Source of the DNA: Thermoplasmatales archaeon
GTDB taxonomy: Archaea; Thermoplasmatota; E2; DHVEG-1
Length of the DNA stretch: 64,000 bases
Assembly: GCA_020350825.1 (NCBI GenBank)
Contig: CP070724.1
Coordinates: 1,697,002-1,761,001, forward strand
Reading direction: 5' to 3'
Part shown: positions 25,092-33,821 of the stretch, piece after piece
Numbering within the stretch: position 1 is the stretch's first letter
Layout of the letters: every line of letters starts with the position of its first letter
Made by a program: the position numbers and the translations under genes
The notes under the pieces: generated by a model
The model's database searches: none
Seen by the model: only the letters and a program-made list of their open reading frames with translations
Told to the model about the DNA's origin: nothing

Positions 25092-25496
25092 TTGTCTGAA
25101 GAATTAAAAAAAATTGAGGAATTTCATGGGCATCTTGGGCCTTATGTCGTTGTTGGATACAGGATGGGAAAGATTGCAAATGAAAAACTCGGCTCAGATC
25201 CATTCACAAAAAAGGCAGTTGTCTGGACTGGAATAAAACCTCCTGTATCATGTATGATAGACGGCATTCAGATGGGATCCGGTTGTACTATTGGTAAAGG
25301 TAACCTTGAAGTAAAAAATAAATGTATTCCTAAGGTAACGTTTTCAAACGATTCTGGGAAAAATATAGAGATAATTTTGAAAGAAATCATTAGAAATGAA
25401 ATTGATGAAACTGTAACTGATGATAACATAGTTTGTTACTCAGAAAAGCTTTTTAAAAAAACTGATCAAGAACTTTTTGAAATAAAACGAGTATAA
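25092..25496 (+). CDS. FmdE-family protein
   Basis: 134 residues matching the FmdE domain, named after the molybdenum/tungsten formylmethanofuran dehydrogenase subunit E but found widely alone. Marks are FHGHLGPYVVVGYRMGKIA with the conserved His, and CMIDGIQMGSGCTIGKGNL with conserved Cys residues likely to bind metal. No formylmethanofuran dehydrogenase is present here. TTG 25092 follows GGTGATT. Its place between the nickel-binding protein and the ABC ATPase suggests a role in nickel handling. Confidence 0.85.
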   Translation: MSEELKKIEEFHGHLGPYVVVGYRMGKIANEKLGSDPFTKKAVVWTGIKPPVSCMIDGIQMGSGCTIGKGNLEVKNKCIPKVTFSNDSGKNIEIILKEIIRNEIDETVTDDNIVCYSEKLFKKTDQELFEIKRV

Positions 25497-25498
25497 AA

Positions 25499-26254
25499 AT
25501 GATTGAAAACTCAAATGTTATTGAATTAAAAAACATTGAAACGTTCTATGAAGGGGAAAAAATACCAGTAATTCATGATATTACTTTCAACATTAAAAAC
25601 GGAGAATTTGTTTCAATTATAGGCCCAAATGGCGCAGGTAAAACAACTCTTCTTGAAACTATCAACGGACTTCTCCATTATACGGAAGGAAAAGGTTACG
25701 TTTTTGGAATGGAAATTTTAAAAAATAAAACCGAAATAAGAAAAGAAATAGGGTATGTTATTCAGAATTTCGAAATAGATCCACTATCTCCTTTTTTATG
25801 TAAAGATATAGTTCTGTCAGGTAGAACTGGGAAAATCGGAGCCTTTAAATTTACAAGCAAAAAAGACTGGGATAAAGTCTGGTACAGCATGGGTCTTGTG
25901 GGAATGATTGATTTTGCAAATAGATCTGTTGGAAAGCTTTCAGGCGGAGAGTTTCAAAAAATATTAATTGCACGTGCTCTTGCTCAAGAACCAAAGCTTT
26001 TGCTCCTAGATGAACCTTTTTCAAATCTTGATTTCGCTGCTAGAAAACAGATTGAAACACTTCTTAATAGAATACATGAAAAACAAGTTATAACTATTGT
26101 GATGGTTTCTCATGATCTATCATTTGTTCCAAATAGATGTAATAGAGTAATTGTTTTAGACCGTGGAAGAATAATAATGGATGGAAAGAAACAGGATATT
26201 TTAAAATCTGAAATGATTCATAAGATATTCAATGGGAATGGGAAAAAGAAATGA
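25499..26254 (+). CDS. Metal ABC transporter ATPase
   Basis: 251 residues of the ZnuC/MntB type. Walker A is GPNGAGKTT, the Q-loop YVIQNFEID, the signature LSGGEFQKI, Walker B LLLLDEPF and the switch His in VMVSHDLSF. It powers import through the permease encoded next. The start follows the FmdE stop by two bases and the stop overlaps the permease ATG by four. Confidence 0.95.
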   Translation: MIENSNVIELKNIETFYEGEKIPVIHDITFNIKNGEFVSIIGPNGAGKTTLLETINGLLHYTEGKGYVFGMEILKNKTEIRKEIGYVIQNFEIDPLSPFLCKDIVLSGRTGKIGAFKFTSKKDWDKVWYSMGLVGMIDFANRSVGKLSGGEFQKILIARALAQEPKLLLLDEPFSNLDFAARKQIETLLNRIHEKQVITIVMVSHDLSFVPNRCNRVIVLDRGRIIMDGKKQDILKSEMIHKIFNGNGKKK

Positions 26255-27102
26255 TCGAGTTTCCTCTTTCTCTATTAACTGTTTCAATCCTTGGTGCAGT
26301 TCTAGCTGGTTTTGCATGTTCTACAATGGGAACATTTGTTGTAAGATTGAATCTTGCCTCTATCGGTTATCTGATGTCTCATGCAGCGTTTGCTGGCGCT
26401 GCATTTGGACTTATGATATCTATTGATCCAATGATCGGTGCAGTTATTTTCTCATTTGGAACTGCAATTATTTTAGGTCCACTAGCTGAAAAAGCTCGAC
26501 TTCAAAGCAACGTCGTTATTGGTTTTTTGTTTTCTTTTATGATTGCCCTAGCTTTTATTTTTTTAAACTATATCCCAGGTCAAGCTGCAAGCGGAACAGC
26601 GTTACGCATCCTTTGGGGTAGTATTTTTTCTGTTAGTAACAATGATCTACTTTTTTTACTTCTCCTTTCGTTTATATTGATAATTTTTATAGTTGTTTTC
26701 TATAAGGAGTTATTAGCGGTAATGTTTAACAGAAAACTCGCAGAATCATCAGGTGTTAACACTAAATTATTTTACTTTGCTGTACTCTTTTTCACTGGTT
26801 TTGCTGTCTCTTTGTCTCTTCAGTTAGTTGGCGGTCTTCTTGTTTTTGCTCTTATTATCAATCCAACATCAACCGCTTATCAATTTTTATATGATTTCAA
26901 AAAAATAGTTATTTTCTCACCTATAATTGGTATTGTTAGTTGCCTAGTTGGATTTTTTTTATCTCTTTTAACTGATTTTCCAATTGGGGCATCAATTGTC
27001 GTTATATCCGCCGCTGTGTTCGTCTTTGCAATTGTTGTCTCACCTAAACGCAGAAAAGGCAATAGCAAAAAACAGAAATTGAGTATTATTAGTAAAATTT
27101 AA
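26251..27102 (+). CDS. Metal ABC transporter permease (ABC-3 family)
   Basis: 283 residues with about eight membrane helices, typical of ZnuB/TroC permeases. The family stretch SIGYLMSHAAFAGAAFG near 37-53 and QLVGGLLVFALIINPTSTAY near 191-210 are clear. It forms the channel of the transporter with the preceding ATPase and the anchored binding protein. Given NikR control and hypA downstream, nickel is the likely cargo. Confidence 0.94.
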   Translation: MIEFPLSLLTVSILGAVLAGFACSTMGTFVVRLNLASIGYLMSHAAFAGAAFGLMISIDPMIGAVIFSFGTAIILGPLAEKARLQSNVVIGFLFSFMIALAFIFLNYIPGQAASGTALRILWGSIFSVSNNDLLFLLLLSFILIIFIVVFYKELLAVMFNRKLAESSGVNTKLFYFAVLFFTGFAVSLSLQLVGGLLVFALIINPTSTAYQFLYDFKKIVIFSPIIGIVSCLVGFFLSLLTDFPIGASIVVISAAVFVFAIVVSPKRRKGNSKKQKLSIISKI

Positions 27103-27130
27103 ACCATACTGTCTTCTATCGGAGCTTCAT

Positions 27131-27544
27131 ATGCATGAGTGGGCATTAGCTGAATCAATACTTTCAACAACACTCGAAGAAGCAGAAAAAGAAAAACTAA
27201 AAACAATTGATGAAATCAAAATAGGTATAGGTGAGTTACAACAAATTGAACGGGATATTTTTGAGTTTGCTCTTGAAGAAATCATTAAATCCAAAGACAA
27301 CAAGTTGAAAAATGTAAAAATTAGCATTGAAACAGAAAAAAGCACATTGAAATGCAAAAGCTGTGAACATACCTGGAAGTTTAGTGATATGAAGAAGAAA
27401 CTTAATGAAGATGAATCTGAAGCTATTCACTTTATTCCCGAGGTTGCTTTTGTTCATACAAGGTGTCCAAAATGTGGAAGTCCAGATTTTGAGATTACAA
27501 CTGGAAGAGGTGTTTCAATAATATCAATCAAAGGAAAAAGGTAG
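27131..27544 (+). CDS. hypA: Hydrogenase nickel chaperone HypA
   Basis: 137 residues. The N terminus MHEWALAES supplies the nickel-binding His2-Glu3. The zinc site is CKSC (75-78) and CPKC (112-115). The 33-residue insert between the cysteine pairs is longer than in bacterial HypA, as also occurs in Thermococcales. HypA delivers nickel to [NiFe] hydrogenase large subunits with HypB. It lies 28 bp after the permease gene and six bases before a MinD-type ATPase, so import and insertion are linked. Confidence 0.95.
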   Translation: MHEWALAESILSTTLEEAEKEKLKTIDEIKIGIGELQQIERDIFEFALEEIIKSKDNKLKNVKISIETEKSTLKCKSCEHTWKFSDMKKKLNEDESEAIHFIPEVAFVHTRCPKCGSPDFEITTGRGVSIISIKGKR

Positions 27545-27550
27545 TGAATC

Positions 27551-28276
27551 ATGGAAGCTAGGGTCAGTATAATAAAGAAACGATTGAGGAGCATTAAAAG
27601 AATTATTTCTGTAGCAAGTGGGAAGGGTGGTGTTGGTAAAAGTCTTGTTGCTTCTACTTTAGCATTGAATCTTGCAGAAAAGGGGCATAAAGTGGGACTG
27701 CTGGATCTTGATTTATATGGCCCTTCTTCACACATTATATTAGGAGTGAAAGATGTTTTTCCAGGGGAAAAGAAAGGTATTGTTCCTCCAAAGATTCACG
27801 GTATAGAGTTTATGTCAATTATCTACTTCACAGAGGATAAACCTTCTGCATTTAGAGGTATTGATATCACAAATATAATTATTGAACTCCTTGCTATTAC
27901 TCAATGGGGTCCCTTGGATTATCTAATTATTGATATGCCCCCTGGCATAGGAGATGAAACACTAGACGTTATTAGATTCATCAAAAAGAGTGAATTTCTC
28001 GTTGTTACAACACCTTCAAAGGTTGCTATTAGTGCAATTTGCAAACTTCTCAAAATCCTAAGAGAATTGAAAATTCCTGTCATTGGATTATTAGAAAACA
28101 TGAAGATGGCCGAGTCATCGATTATTGAAGATACAGTTGCTGAAATAGGTGTACCCTTTATTGGTAGCATATTCTTTGATAAAAATCTTGAAGATGCAAT
28201 AGGGATTGGTGATCTTCTATTAAAAACAAAGTTTATGGAAGAGCTAGACGATAATTTAAAGAAAATAAATCTCTAA
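27551..28276 (+). CDS. MinD/Mrp-type HypB (nickel-insertion ATPase)
   Basis: 241 residues of the MinD/Mrp P-loop ATPase family, with the deviant Walker A SGKGGVGKSL near 23-32, LLDLDLYGPSS and the DMPPGIGDETLDV block. In Thermococcus kodakarensis a Mrp/MinD-type protein encoded beside HypA performs the HypB role. The adjacency here fits the same assignment better than a general iron-sulfur scaffold Mrp. The CxxC of scaffold-type Mrp/Nbp35 proteins is absent. It converges on folC with a four-base overlap. Confidence 0.85.
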   Translation: MEARVSIIKKRLRSIKRIISVASGKGGVGKSLVASTLALNLAEKGHKVGLLDLDLYGPSSHIILGVKDVFPGEKKGIVPPKIHGIEFMSIIYFTEDKPSAFRGIDITNIIIELLAITQWGPLDYLIIDMPPGIGDETLDVIRFIKKSEFLVVTTPSKVAISAICKLLKILRELKIPVIGLLENMKMAESSIIEDTVAEIGVPFIGSIFFDKNLEDAIGIGDLLLKTKFMEELDDNLKKINL

Positions 28277-29580
28277 CCTCTTCTTATCTGTTTTGATAGA
28301 CTGACTAAATAACTTCTTGCTTCACCAACTGTAAATAACGACCCTGAAATACAAATAATATCATCTTCTTTAGTTACTGATTTGGCATGTTCGATAGCAT
28401 TTGGAATTGAATCATCTATAAACAAATCTTTCTTATAACCAACTTTCTCTACTGTGTTCTTCAGAACCTCAGGTTCACAAGCACGAACATTATTAGATTT
28501 TGTAACAATTATTATATCTGAAATAGGAGCAATTGTAGACAACATCTTTTGTATATTCTTATCCTTTAAGATCCCTATAAGAAGTACTAATCTATTATAT
28601 TCAAAATCCTCTTCCAAGGTTTTTCTTAGCATTTTCATCCCGACAGGATTGTGCGCACCATCTAACAATACTGTTGGTTTTTTAGAAATTATTTCTATAC
28701 GTCCTGGATTGAGAGTGGTCGATATACCTTCTAAAACATCGTCATCAGTCAAATATACACCATTCATTTGAAGTTGCTCTATCGTAGATAGTGCAAGTGC
28801 AATATTTTCACCCTGATATTCTCCTAATAAAGTAGTTTTCACAGTATAGTCATTGAATGCACCTTGGATTAAGAATTCTTGATAGTTTATATTATTAGAA
28901 AGGCGTCGCCAATGATTACTATTAATAACTATAGTATGTGCATTCTTTTCTTTCGCAATTTTTTTGATAACATCTCTAGCATCATTCTTGACGGCTGTAA
29001 TAACGGGTGCATTTTCCTTTATAATGCCTGCTTTTTCAAAAGCTATCGACTTGATATCTTCTCCTAAGTAATTTGTATGTTCTAAGGATATATTTGTTAT
29101 GACAGAGACCAACGGATTAACAACATTAGTTGCATCAAATCTTCCTCCCAATCCAACTTCTACAACTGCAAAATCAACAGTACAATCACTAAAAAATTGG
29201 AATGCCATCGCTGTAACAACTTCAAAAAATGTGGGGGTGTTATTTTGCTTAATCATGTCATCAACAACAGGTTTAATTTTCTCAACAAGCAAAACAACAT
29301 CTCCTTCAGAAATTTCTTCATTGTTTACAATAATACGTTCTGAAAATCTTTGAAGATGCGGAGATACGTAAACACCAACGTTATATCCTGCTTTTAGTAA
29401 TATTGATCCGATAAACTTACAGACAGATCCTTTCCCATTGGTTCCAGTGACATGAATGACCTTAATGGTGTTCTGAGGATTTCCAAGTTGTTTTATTAAA
29501 TAGGAAATACGCTCTAAACCTAACTTAGAACCATATTTTTTAAAACTGTATAACCAACAAATAGATTCTTTAAAATTCAT
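28273..29580 (-). CDS. folC: Folylpolyglutamate synthase/dihydrofolate synthase family
   Basis: 435 residues of the Mur ligase superfamily. VTGTNGKGSVCKFI is the ATP loop, followed by GVYVSPHLQRFSERI and AVVEVGLGGRFDATN, the folate-type signatures; the C-terminal domain has LLDGAHNPVGM. It adds glutamate to folate or a related pterin, or joins dihydropteroate and glutamate. It lies six bases downstream of the purN stop, so the two folate-linked genes are probably one operon. Confidence 0.9.
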   Translation of the reverse strand: MNFKESICWLYSFKKYGSKLGLERISYLIKQLGNPQNTIKVIHVTGTNGKGSVCKFIGSILLKAGYNVGVYVSPHLQRFSERIIVNNEEISEGDVVLLVEKIKPVVDDMIKQNNTPTFFEVVTAMAFQFFSDCTVDFAVVEVGLGGRFDATNVVNPLVSVITNISLEHTNYLGEDIKSIAFEKAGIIKENAPVITAVKNDARDVIKKIAKEKNAHTIVINSNHWRRLSNNINYQEFLIQGAFNDYTVKTTLLGEYQGENIALALSTIEQLQMNGVYLTDDDVLEGISTTLNPGRIEIISKKPTVLLDGAHNPVGMKMLRKTLEEDFEYNRLVLLIGILKDKNIQKMLSTIAPISDIIIVTKSNNVRACEPEVLKNTVEKVGYKKDLFIDDSIPNAIEHAKSVTKEDDIICISGSLFTVGEARSYLVSLSKQIRRG

Positions 29581-29585
29581 GATTA

Positions 29586-30257
29586 CTAGTATCCTACAGA
29601 ATAAAGCACTCCTAGAATTACATCATATTTATCAATCCAAGAATCACCGGGTAAAATATTAACTTTCCTTCCATCAATTTTCAATCTGTTCTCAGCAAAA
29701 AGTTGTACGGTTCTTGGTAGTATTTGATGCTCAACTTCCAAAATACGAGCTGCTAGTTTGTCCCTATCGTCATCAGGAAATACCTTTATGGCCGCCTGTA
29801 ATATAATGGGGCCATGATCCACTTTCTCGTCAGTAAAATGAGTGGTGCAGCCAGAAATTTTTACGCCATATTCAAGTGCATCTCCTTGACCATTTGTTCC
29901 TTTGAATGAAGGCAAAAGAGCAGGATGAACATTGATGAGTTTTCCATACCATTTTTCAATAAAAGAAGGGGTAAGTATGCGCATATAACCTGCCTCAACT
30001 ACGAAATCAATCTTATTCTCCTCTAGAATGGAATTTATCTCTTTTTCGTGCTTTGTTCTTACTTTTCCTTTTGGATTGACGAAATACGTTTTTATTCCGT
30101 GTTTGTCAGCTCTCTTTAATGCATAGGCATCCTTTTTATCACTAAGTACAACAACAACTTCGGCATCAATCATACCTTTCTCGGATGCGTCAATAATGCT
30201 TTGCAGATCTGTTCCTCCACCAGATGCCAAAACAGCAACTCTTAATTTTTTAACCAT
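29586..30257 (-). CDS. purN: Phosphoribosylglycinamide formyltransferase
   Basis: 223 residues. PurN transfers a formyl group from 10-formyltetrahydrofolate to glycinamide ribonucleotide in purine synthesis. Blocks are VLASGGGTDLQSIID at the N terminus, NVHPALLPSFKGTNG with the catalytic His, and TTHFTDEKVDHGPII with the catalytic Asp. The C terminus is longer than in E. coli PurN. ATG 30257 is chosen; a longer reading from 30293 adds 12 residues before the normal start. Confidence 0.94.
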   Translation of the reverse strand: MVKKLRVAVLASGGGTDLQSIIDASEKGMIDAEVVVVLSDKKDAYALKRADKHGIKTYFVNPKGKVRTKHEKEINSILEENKIDFVVEAGYMRILTPSFIEKWYGKLINVHPALLPSFKGTNGQGDALEYGVKISGCTTHFTDEKVDHGPIILQAAIKVFPDDDRDKLAARILEVEHQILPRTVQLFAENRLKIDGRKVNILPGDSWIDKYDVILGVLYSVGY

Positions 30258-30397
30258 ATCATTCACAGTCCAGATTTTAAATAGTTCCATCAATTAGAAC
30301 ATATAAAACTTCCTTCTTATTGTAAGCAATACATTGTTTTTGATGTTTTCTATTCCTGATTCTGTTACTATCTTAAGATATTGGATACATGCGAAAG

Positions 30398-30407
30398 TAT
30401 TATAAAT
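30398..30407 (+). promoter_or_regulatory. TATA-like promoter before a candidate RNA
   Basis: TATTATAAAT, preceded by purine-rich GCGAAAG as a possible TFB element, is centred about 27 bases before the G run at 30430. The spacing is ideal for transcription starting at the first base of the inverted repeat described next. Confidence 0.35.
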
Positions 30408-30429
30408 GATAATTAACAATTGTTAATAT

Positions 30430-30517
30430 GGGGTCTAATGTGGTAAATTATAATATGAAGGAAACTTTTTCGTATCCTTTCTTCCTCCTTTCCTCCTCTC
30501 CTCATATGTTAGACCCC
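30430..30517 (+). ncRNA. Candidate structured RNA with pyrimidine-rich CCUCCU loop
   Basis: GGGGTCTAA (30430-30438) and TTAGACCCC (30509-30517) form a perfect nine-base inverted repeat. Inside it, ATATGAAGGA pairs with TCCTCATAT with one bulge. The apical loop carries a run of about 28 pyrimidines (about 30476-30502) with repeated CCTCC. A TATA-like element lies at the right distance upstream, and CCCCTTT ends the stem. No protein frame fits the forward strand. The rest of the 371-base gap from 30258 to 30628 holds two weak hairpins near 30543 and 30567, possibly terminators of the gene to the right. Confidence 0.4.
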
Positions 30518-30628
30518 TTTAATCTCCCTAAGTAAAAAGTAAAGAGTAAGAAAGATAACTCTTGGAACTAAGGTTCCTGTAGAAAAATAATTCAACGAAT
30601 CTTTCATCTAATTCTTACTTATCGGTTT

Positions 30629-31807
30629 CTAGGATGTATCATTCGGTTTTAGTGCTGGTCGCCAATCAATATCCAAGTTACGTCTCATTCGTAAGGGGGT
30701 TGTTTTGAATCCCCATATAAGAACGGGAAGCAGTCTAGGCCTATTCCAAAAATTACTATTCCATTTATTTTCTGAATCAAATGAAAAGATGCTTTTAAAC
30801 ATTCGGAAGGATCGAGAAAATCTGAAGTTGTTATTTAAAATATGATTACATGTTGAATTAAAAATTATAAAATTAATTTCGTTGTTTTTAAAAGAGTTTC
30901 CCGAAATCGTGTTATATCTACTATAGTGAAGCCATGCGCCAAGTCCGTTATCCGAAATAGTATTACCTGAAATTGTGTTATTGTTTGAATTTCCAAGGAG
31001 GATGCCTCCCAAAAAGGTATTTGAAAATGTGTTGCCTAATATATAACAATTTAAGGAATCTAGTAGTTGTACACCAATAATCGTGTTAGATAGTTCTAAA
31101 TCTTTAACAGTGATATTGTTACATTTTATGAGAATTACCTGTCCAGCATCATAAATGACCTCATCAGAGATATCCTCGAAATATACTAGTGGTTTACCAT
31201 TAACTGTATTATTATAAACAAAATTCGGATAAAAAGTCACTATATCTAAGTTAAAAAATGCTTCCATCCAAATACCACAATCGAAAAAAGAGTTGTTAGA
31301 AATAGTGTTATAACTTGAATTACTAATAGTTATGCCACCAAATCCAATAAAAGATTTATGTGATTTAAAAATGTTACCCGATATAGAGTTGTTATTTGCT
31401 ACTTCCATTGAAAATGAAGTTATTGTAATGCCACTGCCATTTTGTATTGTAAAACCGCTAACGCACACCTCAGAAACAACAATCGAAATCCCACTATCAT
31501 TTATAATCGTGTTATCTTTGTCCTCACCAGTTAATCGAATAGATTTGTTAATGTTTATCCATTTATCTACATCATACCATCCACTATAGACAAAAATAAT
31601 ATCGCCATCACTTGCATTGTCAATTGCTTCTTGAATAGTGGAATAGTTGCCAGGACCACTGCCGCCGACATACAATGTATTGCCATCATTAGACATGGCA
31701 GATGACTTTCCTACTATGTTAATTCCAGTTGATGGAATAACACTAACACTTATAAATAAAAGTATAACAACAAAGGTAATTTCTTTTTTTATTAATTTTT
31801 TTTGCAT
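30629..31807 (-). CDS. Exported right-handed beta-helix protein
   Basis: 392 residues with a signal peptide (about 10-30). The body begins with YSTIQEAIDNASDGDIIFV, the usual opening of archaeal parallel beta-helix (NosD/PbH1-type) surface proteins, and continues with repeats of the form NSNNNTISGNTISDN and YNTISGNSF. It is rich in Asn and in possible N-glycosylation sites. No catalytic residues can be assigned; related proteins bind or cleave polysaccharides. No C-terminal anchor or sorting signal is seen, so it may be released. GGGAGG precedes the start. Confidence 0.85.
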   Translation of the reverse strand: MQKKLIKKEITFVVILLFISVSVIPSTGINIVGKSSAMSNDGNTLYVGGSGPGNYSTIQEAIDNASDGDIIFVYSGWYDVDKWININKSIRLTGEDKDNTIINDSGISIVVSEVCVSGFTIQNGSGITITSFSMEVANNNSISGNIFKSHKSFIGFGGITISNSSYNTISNNSFFDCGIWMEAFFNLDIVTFYPNFVYNNTVNGKPLVYFEDISDEVIYDAGQVILIKCNNITVKDLELSNTIIGVQLLDSLNCYILGNTFSNTFLGGILLGNSNNNTISGNTISDNGLGAWLHYSRYNTISGNSFKNNEINFIIFNSTCNHILNNNFRFSRSFRMFKSIFSFDSENKWNSNFWNRPRLLPVLIWGFKTTPLRMRRNLDIDWRPALKPNDTS

Positions 31808-31970
31808 TTATACCTCCCTATTATATTGCTAATACGTGTTCCATATTTATAATTTATCTCTAAAACGTAGGAAAAAATGGTGTTTAAATGCTACAAATAT
31901 AACATAATAAATTTCTATAATGCAACCGGATAAATATCAGTCACAATTCGAGTTTCACATCATATACCCC

Positions 31971-33074
31971 TTAAAACACTTTCTTTATTTCGTCTAAAGG
32001 AGCATTCGTTTTGAAACCTGTAGAGGAAAAATGGGTTCTAAATACCTTATATCCTTTATTAGTCAGTTTTTCAAAGATTTTCTCGATTTTAGGTGGGGCC
32101 ATTTTTAAGAAAGAAGCAATATCGTCTGTTGTATAAAAAAAAGGTGGGGCATTTGCTTCCTCTTCAAACAGAGATAGTAGTTTCCAAAGAGAATTTTTTG
32201 TATTCAACTCTTTTTTAAATAAAAGTGTTCTAATTTCTTTTATTGCTTTTTTATTATGCAATTTTCCTAACCATAGAGGCCCCATATCATGTTCATCATT
32301 ATCTGAAAAAATAAGTATTTCTTTTGGACTAATAACAGAAAAATTCTCCATCGATTTATTTGCATAACTCTTTCCGTTTCTAATCTTTACATAGACTCTG
32401 AAATAATAATCAGTAGAGTAGCTGATTATCGGTTCAATACCCTTATCATATTTTGCAGTCTCCCTACAGATAAAGCCAAGCAGTATTCTCAGACCTATCT
32501 CGTGTTTAACAGAAGATTGGAATGTCCGTGCACCATATCTTCTCAAACATACATTAGGATAGATGCCGCATAACGCCGCAGTATCTGTTGCAGAACATGC
32601 AATGAGGCCATGGTTATATACACTCCTAATTGCAGAATCTACAAAATGTGCTGGAGACCCAAAAGGATCAATATCGATATAATGATAATTGTTTTCTGAT
32701 AACAACACATTCAAATTTTTTTGAGAAACAATGACATTATCTAATTTATTAAGCTCTAAATTTTTTTTAATCAAAGAAAAAGCCTTTTCATTCCAATCAT
32801 TAATAGTGACATCAAAATCACCATCGAGTTCATTTGCAAGTCTTACCCCTCTGATTCCTGAGGCCCCGAGTCCATCTAACAAGTGGGCATGTTTTTTACA
32901 ATTATTAATAATCCATTGATTTATTACAATAGATAAATCCCGAGATAACTCCATGGATGGATTATAAAATGGTTTATTATCTTTTGAACCAGGCCCTTTT
33001 TTAGTAACTTTTTTTTTAAAAACTAAGCTTTCAGTTTTTCCCTCTTTTACAATTTCTGTTTTTTGTACTATCAT
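31971..33074 (-). CDS. trm1: tRNA (guanine26-N2)-dimethyltransferase
   Basis: 367 residues. Trm1 methylates G26 of tRNA twice using S-adenosylmethionine. The N terminus has FYNPSMELSRDLSIV, then the SAM-binding LLDGLGASGIRGVRLANE, the catalytic-type motif IDIDPFGSPAHFVDSAIR and ATDTAALCG, followed by the C-terminal domain. The length fits archaeal Trm1. It lies just after the THEP1 NTPase gene with two bases between, so the two are co-transcribed. Confidence 0.95.
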   Translation of the reverse strand: MIVQKTEIVKEGKTESLVFKKKVTKKGPGSKDNKPFYNPSMELSRDLSIVINQWIINNCKKHAHLLDGLGASGIRGVRLANELDGDFDVTINDWNEKAFSLIKKNLELNKLDNVIVSQKNLNVLLSENNYHYIDIDPFGSPAHFVDSAIRSVYNHGLIACSATDTAALCGIYPNVCLRRYGARTFQSSVKHEIGLRILLGFICRETAKYDKGIEPIISYSTDYYFRVYVKIRNGKSYANKSMENFSVISPKEILIFSDNDEHDMGPLWLGKLHNKKAIKEIRTLLFKKELNTKNSLWKLLSLFEEEANAPPFFYTTDDIASFLKMAPPKIEKIFEKLTNKGYKVFRTHFSSTGFKTNAPLDEIKKVF

Positions 33075-33076
33075 GA

Positions 33077-33637
33077 TTAGAATAAAGGTGGTAATTTTTC
33101 TGCCATAATCTTTTCGATTTTATATGGTAGCAAATTTCTATTGACTGCTGTGACTTCCAGAATTCTTATATCGTCTCTCCTCCTAATATCCTGTAATAAG
33201 GGCGTTCTCGATTTCTTATGTAAGGTAACCAGTATTGGCTTATCAGAATCCAAGGCATCAATAACAACTTCACAAAATTTTTCTGACAACATCTCCATTT
33301 TTCCAATTTCATCGATAATGATGATGTCTACATCCACGTCATTAATTGCCTTTTCAATTGCATTTACGCCAACCTCCTCCAGTATATTTAAGTCAACACC
33401 GTATTTCCCTACTCTATCCTTTTGATCAAAATTAAGATGTGCAAAAATTTCTTTTTCTTTAGTTTGCCAATCTTCTACATAAAATCCAGTACGTTTTTTA
33501 TTTTCTATAACAGCTTCTGTTATCATCCCTTCTATTGTATATCCACTACTTTCAATTTTTTCGATTATTTTTATTAATGTTTGTGTTTTTCCGACGCTAG
33601 GCATACCTGTTATGCCGATTTTGGGTATGTCGTCCAT
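33077..33637 (-). CDS. THEP1-type nucleoside triphosphatase
   Basis: 186 residues of the THEP1/NTPase_1 family, which hydrolyse nucleoside triphosphates to diphosphates. The P-loop is GMPSVGKTQTL near 11-21, the glycine-rich start of the fold is clear, and Walker B is DIIIIDEIGKMEM near 110-122. The biological role of the family is not settled; human and Aquifex relatives are broad NTPases. It is the first gene of a pair with trm1. Confidence 0.9.
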   Translation of the reverse strand: MDDIPKIGITGMPSVGKTQTLIKIIEKIESSGYTIEGMITEAVIENKKRTGFYVEDWQTKEKEIFAHLNFDQKDRVGKYGVDLNILEEVGVNAIEKAINDVDVDIIIIDEIGKMEMLSEKFCEVVIDALDSDKPILVTLHKKSRTPLLQDIRRRDDIRILEVTAVNRNLLPYKIEKIMAEKLPPLF

Positions 33638-33821
33638 ATCAGCAATATGTAATGCAATTTTTGTTTAGAAAGGTTTGGATTGTAATATTTTATTTAAAAA
33701 AGTTATTGAGGATTTAATCGATAATTAGAGAAGAGATTTTATTACAATAAAATCTTTCTCCAATTGTTCGTAAAAATATTTATATTATATAATACATAAT
33801 TATTAAACGCAAAGGAAAAAT

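Noticed and set aside
27551..28276. Assignment as general Mrp/Nbp35 iron-sulfur scaffold
   Set aside because: The CxxC of scaffold types is absent and the gene follows hypA, as for the MinD-type HypB of Thermococcus.
30413..30502. Minus-strand 30-codon frame MRRGGKEEERIRKS... across the pyrimidine-rich hairpin
   Set aside because: Very short, purine-run driven, with no suitable promoter; the forward structured RNA is the better reading.
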